A DNA stretch of 64,000 nt, from the NCBI RefSeq assembly GCF_029962835.1, contig NC_080588.1, positions 60,970,001-61,034,000 of the forward strand, written 5' to 3'. Shown here piece by piece: positions 59,042-64,000 of the stretch. The position numbers and the translations under genes are program-made. Within the stretch, counting starts at the first letter, position 1, and each line of letters starts with the position of its first letter. The notes beneath the pieces were generated by a model. It worked only from the letters and a program-made list of their open reading frames with translations, did no database searches and was not told where the DNA came from. The stretch is from Magnolia sinica. Lineage: Eukaryota > Streptophyta > Magnoliopsida > Magnoliales > Magnoliaceae.

Positions 59042-60081
59042 GGGATACTGATTAGCTACCCCTGGCTAGGGGTGTATACGAACGAAGCTAGCTTTAGCTT
59101 GCTCGACTTGAAAAAGCTCAATTCGACTCGGTTTGAAGCTGAGTTTGAGTTGAGTCGAGCTAATTTTTTTAGCTCGAAAATGAGTTCGAGCAGGCCCCAA
59201 CTCGACTCGACTTGGATCAAATCTAGCTCGAATCTAGCTTGAATCGAACTTGGATCAAACCAGTTCGATGACTCGGTTACTTTGCCATTGATGTTGCTCA
59301 CCAACTGTTTGATAAAATGACTCAACGAAATGTGGCTAGTGGCAAGGAAAGTATGTACATGAAATTAACAAATATCCCTTTTCTCTTTATTTTCCTTGGT
59401 TTTTCTATTGCGTAGAAGGTGTTTGTTAAAATACTTGTAAAACCATTGCCTCTATTTGTAAAACAGTGAGATTTTGAAGTTGCAGTTCAGGTGTTCATGG
59501 AAATGCCTCAATGGCAAACTCGGCTCGATCTTGTCTCAAACTCGGCCCGAGTTGGTGACCGAACTGAGCCGAGCTGGCCAGTCAGGCTCGAGGACCGAGC
59601 TGAGCCGAGTTCGAGTTGAGGTTAGCTAGTAGCTGAGCCGAGTCGAGCTGAGGCCAGCTTGACTCGGTTCGACTCGATGTACACTCCTACTCAAGGCTTC
59701 AGTACCTATATGGCTATTGAAGTTACATCATCAATTTATGTGGGCACATCATCCATCCATTTGGGGAGATCATTTTAGAGCATGAGCCAAAGGACCAGTC
59801 AAATTCAAAATTCAATTGGACCCCACCACAGAAAATGGTGGGGATTGAACGCCTACCATTAAAAACTTCTTGGGGGCCACAAAAGTTTTAGATCAAATAT
59901 CTGTCCCCATTGTTTGCTGTAATGGGTCCACTTGAGCTTTGGATCTGCTTCACTTTTGGGCTCATGCCTTAAAGTGATCTCGCCAAATGGATGGATCATG
60001 TGCAACATGATGGGGCCCACAAAACTTGGTGACACCACTTCACTAGCGAGATAGCCGTGAGCAGCAGCTAATCCGCATCCC
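59042..60081. mobile_element. FB-MULE copy split by a hAT MITE
   Basis: Left end GGGATACTGATTAGCTAC mirrored by GCAGCTAATCCGCATCCC. The hAT MITE at 59067-59689 splits the left end. Arms 59740-60030 have a very short loop. Confidence 0.75.
59067..59689. mobile_element. hAT MITE, third copy, inverted
   Basis: Ends TAGGGGTGTATACGAACG and CTCGATGTACACTCCTA. The body is the reverse complement of 7653-8247, including AACGAAATGTGGC.AGTGGC-like interior. Flanking 8-mers CCCCTGGC and CTCAAGGC agree at only 5 of 8. Confidence 0.75.
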
Positions 60082-60190
60082 TTCGCATGGCCCCATCAAA
60101 TCTCACCATGTTAGGTCCTTAACCAATTCTATTCTCCTTTGCATGGCCCAATCAAATCTCACCATATCAGGTCCTTAACCAAAGATCAGG
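60082..60190. repeat. Tandem dimer of about 55 bp
   Basis: GCATGGCCCCATCAAATCTC and GCATGGCCCAATCAAATCTC, each followed by ACCAT...AGGTCCTTAACCAA. A third partial copy at 58985-59015 lies on the other side of the FB-MULE element. Confidence 0.8.
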
Positions 60191-61175
60191 TTAATTCATC
60201 AGGTGGGCCCATCGGTAAACATGTCATGGAGAAAGTGCCCGATGGTTTATATTCAATATACATGTGTGGTCCACATGATGAGGAGACCATCCTGATTTTT
60301 TGAGCCAGGGCATTATCACCGTGGGACCTATCTGATGAATGGTCCACATATCCTCACTTTGGTTGGTCACGCAGTTTTGAGACCCAAATATTTTAGTACG
60401 GTGCAACCCACAGCGAGTTCCATACTTTGGATATGTGGTCCAAATAAGGCTGCCAATGGTCTGGGCCTGGTCCAATCAAAATTAAGATTGCCAGACCAGT
60501 TCAAAATAGACGGCTGATAAGAGCCAACCTGTAGGTAGGCTACGATGGGCATCTTATTTCCGGCCCAACATAATCAGGCTGAGGGTCCGAATCCGACCCA
60601 AACCCGACCTGGGCTCACAGGCCTGGGCCCTTGCCAGACCCAGGGCCCGCTATGAAAGAGTGGGGCCCAGTTAAAATTACCTGACTCTAGGTCTGGCCCA
60701 AAAATTGGCCAGGCCCAGGACTATCAACTGGTCGGGTCCTGATGGGGTCCTGAAGTACCCATGCTGGGGTGACCGGTCCGGTCTCATTTTTGTGGACCCG
60801 GAAATCTGAATGGGCTGAAGAACCCGCCGTTGGGTACACATTGGATCTTTGAACCTTGGTTTCGAGTCCATCTCAGGTTGGATCCAACTTAGGTGTGGAT
60901 CAAATAAGGGTGTTTGCATGGTTGGGACCTGATGGATGGGTTAGATTGCGTGCACATGTGCCCTTTTGATACATGTGTGGTGTGTGAAGGAGCTATATTG
61001 CATGTCTAGCTAAGTCAACGTCATTCCATTGCTGGATTAATTAATATATAAATAGGTCTATCCCTGTATGGACTATGTCCAAAATGGACCCGAACCTGAC
61101 CTGATTTCAATGGTTTTGAAAATTTGGACCTAGACCCGTAAATGACCTGGGACCCGTTAACAGCCCTAGTAATTC
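60191..61175. mobile_element. hAT-like GGGTCTGGGCC-rich remnant
   Basis: 60445-61170 runs from AAGGCTGCCAATGGTCTGGG to GACCCGTTAACAGCCCTA, inverted hAT-like ends, with many GGCCTGGGCCC-type strings between. No 8-bp duplication could be read. 60191-60444 is unassigned. Confidence 0.4.
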
Positions 61176-62030
61176 TTTCATGCTGGGCCGAAGCCCAACA
61201 CATGGGCCTAGCTAATGAATCCCTGCATAGCCCAAAGCTGGGCTAGGTGGGCCACCTGATCCTTATCGTCCTTGATTCCATGGGTAAACATGTAAAATTC
61301 ACCTTACTAGGTGATCCAATCCATTTGCAGATGGGCTTTCTTATTTATGGTCATCTCGCTTCCAAACTATAGTTGGATAATTATATTTATATGTTGAAAA
61401 TGACTCTCGGAAACATCACTAATCCATGATGGGCCTTGCTATATAAACAATTGGACCTATTTTATTATACTTAATCTTGACCGTCCATTCATAAGCTATT
61501 TAAATAATCATAATCACCCAGTCGGTATGATTTTTATATTATGGATAACTCTATGCTAGACCTGATGGACAGTCTAGATTGATCAGTTCACTATCCATAT
61601 GCAATTAGGAGCAATTTTAGATCATTTCTCTTATTATATATAAAATATTTGATTTGATTTTAAATAAATATTTCATTTAATAATTATTAAATGCCCAACA
61701 TTAATAATAATTATTAGACATAATTACATAAATAATTATTATTGTAGGCATACACTAGGGTCAATAGGGAGCCTATATCTTTTTTGCATTGATTATAAAT
61801 GAGTTAATAAATATGACTTTAGAAATTTATGTGATATTCCTTTGCCAATCAAATTGAAAATAAAATTTTTATTGGAAGATTAGTCAGGGTTTATAAGACA
61901 GATGTTAGACAATTAAAGAACAACATATTCATGAGATGAGTATAGTCCAAAGGAAGATGTTGTGATGGATGTGCAGCGAGATGAAAAAGGATATAAATAG
62001 AGTGATCCTAAGGCAGCCAAGGTTGAGGTG
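61176..62030. other. Unassigned spacer
   Basis: 61600-61900 is AT-rich. No gene or bounded repeat. Confidence 0.4.
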
Positions 62031-62042
62031 ATGCGGGGAAAG

Positions 62043-62580
62043 GGAAACGGATTGGCTAATCCCCTGCCTCCGGCCAATGGCTGGGGGTCAGTGCTTTGTG
62101 GCCCCCACCATGATGTATGTGTTTCATCCATGCCGTCTATCTATTTTTTTAGATCATTTTATGGTATGAGACCCAAAATGCAGTATATAGCAATCTCAAG
62201 TGGACCACATTAGAGGAAACAGTGTTGAATGAACGTTGACCATTAAAAACTTTTGGGGGCCCATAAAAGTTTTGGATCAAGATGATCTTTGTTTTTTCCC
62301 TTCATTTGGGCCTGTATGACCTAATCAACAGATTGGATGTCAAATAAACAGTACAATGGACTTTAGGAAGATTTTAATGGTGGATATCCAATCGTTATTG
62401 TTTTCTTGTGGTGTGGTCCACCTGAGATTTATATCCCTCTCGTTTTTTTGGTGAAGCCCTAAAATGATATGTAAAAATGGATGAACAAAATGGATGAAAC
62501 ACATGCATCATGGTGGGGCCCACAGAGCACTGACCACCAGCCATCGAGCTAGTGGCAGGGGGAGTAGCCAACCAGTTCTC
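62043..62580. mobile_element. FB-MULE copy with 9-bp duplication
   Basis: CGGGGAAAG (62034-62042) against TGGGGAAAG (62581-62589), 8 of 9. Ends GGAAACGGATTGGCTAATCCC and GAGTAGCCAACCAGTTCTC. Complete arms and loop (AACAGATTGGATGTCAAATA). 538 bp. Confidence 0.9.
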
Positions 62581-62754
62581 TGGGGAAAGTAATATATGGT
62601 TTGATTGCATTGGAGACTGTGAAGTCCTCGTGATTAGACTGATGATTTTATCTTTGTTTGGCCAACCAGTTCTCTGGGGAAAGTAATATATGGTTTGATT
62701 GCATTGGAGACTGTGAAGTCCTCGTGATTAGACTGATGATTTTATCTTTGTTTG
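62567..62754. repeat. Perfect 94-bp tandem duplication
   Basis: 62567-62660 and 62661-62754 look identical throughout. The unit includes the last 14 bp of the FB-MULE copy plus its right target duplication, so it formed after that insertion. Confidence 0.92.
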
Positions 62755-62960
62755 GAAATTGAGTCTGGATCCTCTGTTATTTAGTAAACAGGGTCTCCCT
62801 TATTGCCTAATCCTCATTAGTCCATGTCACCACTAAAAAAATAATAATAAAAGAAAAAATCTGACTCCAAACTATTATTAAAAAAAAAAAAAAAAACAAA
62901 GGAAAAAAAAAAACAGAAAAAGAAAACAAGAAGAAAAAAGCCAAGGATCCGGACTCCACT
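62755..62960. other. Spacer with A-rich low complexity
   Basis: Poly-A and AAAG runs at 62835-62940. Upstream of the possible gene start. Confidence 0.4.
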
Positions 62961-63066
62961 CGAAACTTATATAAATCTCAACCGTTTGCCAGATCCAATG
63001 GCTGATGTTGAGGTGCGCATGAAGCTAGCTGCGCACCAGTGCGCAGCTGATCAAATCTCTCTCTCT

Positions 63067-63120
<54 letters not shown>

Positions 63121-63260
63121 ATTGATTCTTCCTCAATCCTCCCCACACTTCTTCACATCTCTCTCTGTCTCTCTCTCTCTCTCTCCCTCCCTCTCACTGC
63201 ATTTAGCTAAACAACAAAAGCTCTCTCACTACATTTGGCTCTCTTTCTCTTAAAGGAATT
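62961..63260 (+). promoter_or_regulatory. Possible promoter and CT-rich 5'UTR
   Basis: TATATAAAT at about 62966-62974, then a CT run (63057-63070), AC microsatellite (63071-63118) and CTCTCTCT-rich leader (63155-63190). CT-rich leaders are common in plant 5'UTRs. Inference by pattern only. Confidence 0.4.
63071..63118. repeat. AC microsatellite
   Basis: About 24 uninterrupted AC units directly after a CT run. Confidence 0.97.
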
Positions 63261-63276
63261 ATGAAGTACTTTTGTG
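63261..63276 (+). CDS. Possible first coding exon, partial gene
   Basis: ATGAAGTACTTTTGTG is followed at once by GTAAGT, a strong plant splice donor, giving MKYFC plus one base. It follows a TATA box and CT-rich leader. The rest of the gene would lie to the right; none of its exons could be recognised before 64000. It may also be a leader intron with the true start further on. Family unknown. Confidence 0.25.
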
Positions 63277-63489
63277 GTAAGTAAAATGCTTCTCTTCTTC
63301 TTATTTGCATGTATGTCAAAATTTAAGTATTAAATTGGTCCAATTGTAAGGCATGTTTGTTTCTCCATTGTAAATGTAAATGGTAGTGTAAAATTAGTTT
63401 TCACCGGTATTTGATAGAAAAGGAAATTACCATTTTAATTGCCCCAAAATCGAATGTAATGCTACTAATCGGACAAGAATTGTATTTCA

Positions 63490-63890
63490 TTAAATATGTA
63501 GGACCCACCATAATTTATGTATTTGTTCCACAATGTCCATCCATTTTACTAATTCATTTTAGGGCATTAGACCAAAAATGAAGCATATCCAAAGCTCAAA
63601 TGGACCACACCACAAAAACAAGTGAAACAAAGACGTTTACAATTAAAAGCTGAAACTTGGATCAGAGCTCACATGGATGTGCATCTGTCATCCAACCTGT
63701 TCATAAGGTCACACAAAGATGGATGAAGGGTAAACACATATATCAGCTTGATCCAAAACTTCTATGGCCCTAAGAATGTTTCAACGGTCTATGTTCAATT
63801 CCCCTGTTTCACGTGGTGTGGTCTATTTGTAAAATAAATAGCCGGCAGAGTGAATTAGACACATATATAATGGTGTTCCCTACGGATCTT
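63490..63890. mobile_element. FB-MULE copy, decayed ends
   Basis: Left arm GTAGGACCCACCATAATTTA, loop TCATCCAACCTGTTCATAAGG, right arm eroded (CACATATATAATGGTG). If the 63261 exon is real, this copy is in its first intron. Confidence 0.7.
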
Positions 63891-64000
63891 ACTCTTGCAT
63901 TTTAATTTCTCAATTTTATTGCCGAGCAATCTAAACAGCTATAGCCGTCAACGTCACATGAAGACATCAATATATAATATTAAACCTAACTCCTACGGCT

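Noticed and set aside
59056..59325. 89-codon frame rich in Leu/Ser/Glu
   Set aside because: Inside the hAT MITE; composition reflects CGAGCT-type repeats.
60191..61175. Confident hAT call for the GGGTCTGGGCC-rich segment
   Set aside because: Ends look hAT-like but the 8-mers beside them do not match; kept only at low confidence.

Overview
The window is nuclear DNA of a flowering plant from a gene-poor, repeat-packed region. Evidence is a plant-type ZCF37 gene, a plant-style SVIP-like first exon, Ty1/copia relics primed by initiator-Met tRNA, a 3.2-kb gypsy-style solo LTR, hAT and Mutator-like MITEs, tRNA-derived SINEs and AT/AG/AAG microsatellites. The style of the dominant repeat reminds me of magnoliid genomes, but that is memory rather than anything shown here.

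Genes. Only three loci look genic: (1) exon 1 of an SVIP-like myristoylated small protein on the minus strand (1936-2045), whose later exons would lie left of the window; (2) an intact single-exon ZCF37-like membrane protein gene on the minus strand (25663-26382); (3) a possible gene start on the plus strand at the right edge (TATA near 62966, ATG at 63261, splice donor at 63277), running off the window.

Repeats. About 40 copies or fragments of one family of long, nearly palindromic elements (called FB-MULE here, about 390-620 bp) fill perhaps a third of the window. Nine copies have 9-bp target-site duplications and ends close to GGAxxCGGATT, which points to Mutator-like non-autonomous elements. 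One copy has its empty site preserved twice elsewhere in the window. Other repeats are hAT MITEs with 8-bp duplications (7653-8247, 20673-22016, with relatives at 13908 and 59067), a 644-bp solo-LTR family with TGATG...CATCA ends (three copies), a tRNA-derived SINE family, two decayed copia elements (31380-35992 and 41446-44381, both minus strand and both missing the 3' end), and several minisatellites.

Layout. 1-2250: partial LTR, SVIP exon and promoter. 2378-5000: FB-MULE copies and a TIR-bounded compound element carrying a 21-bp minisatellite. 5000-19260: AT-rich spacer, SINE, hAT and many FB-MULE copies. 19261-25040: solo LTR, nested hAT/FB-MULE/SINE. 25040-26640: ZCF37 gene island. 26640-28110: FB-MULE copies. 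28110-54130: three related blocks of an ancient segmental repeat (starting near 28125, 40466 and 46460), made different by copia, solo-LTR and FB-MULE insertions. 54130-62960: MITEs, SINEs and tandem duplications. 62960-64000: possible gene start followed by another FB-MULE copy.

No genes here work together as a pathway. The interest lies in the nested insertion history, which can be ordered from target duplications and internal empty sites. I see no operon, CRISPR array, rRNA or true tRNA gene.
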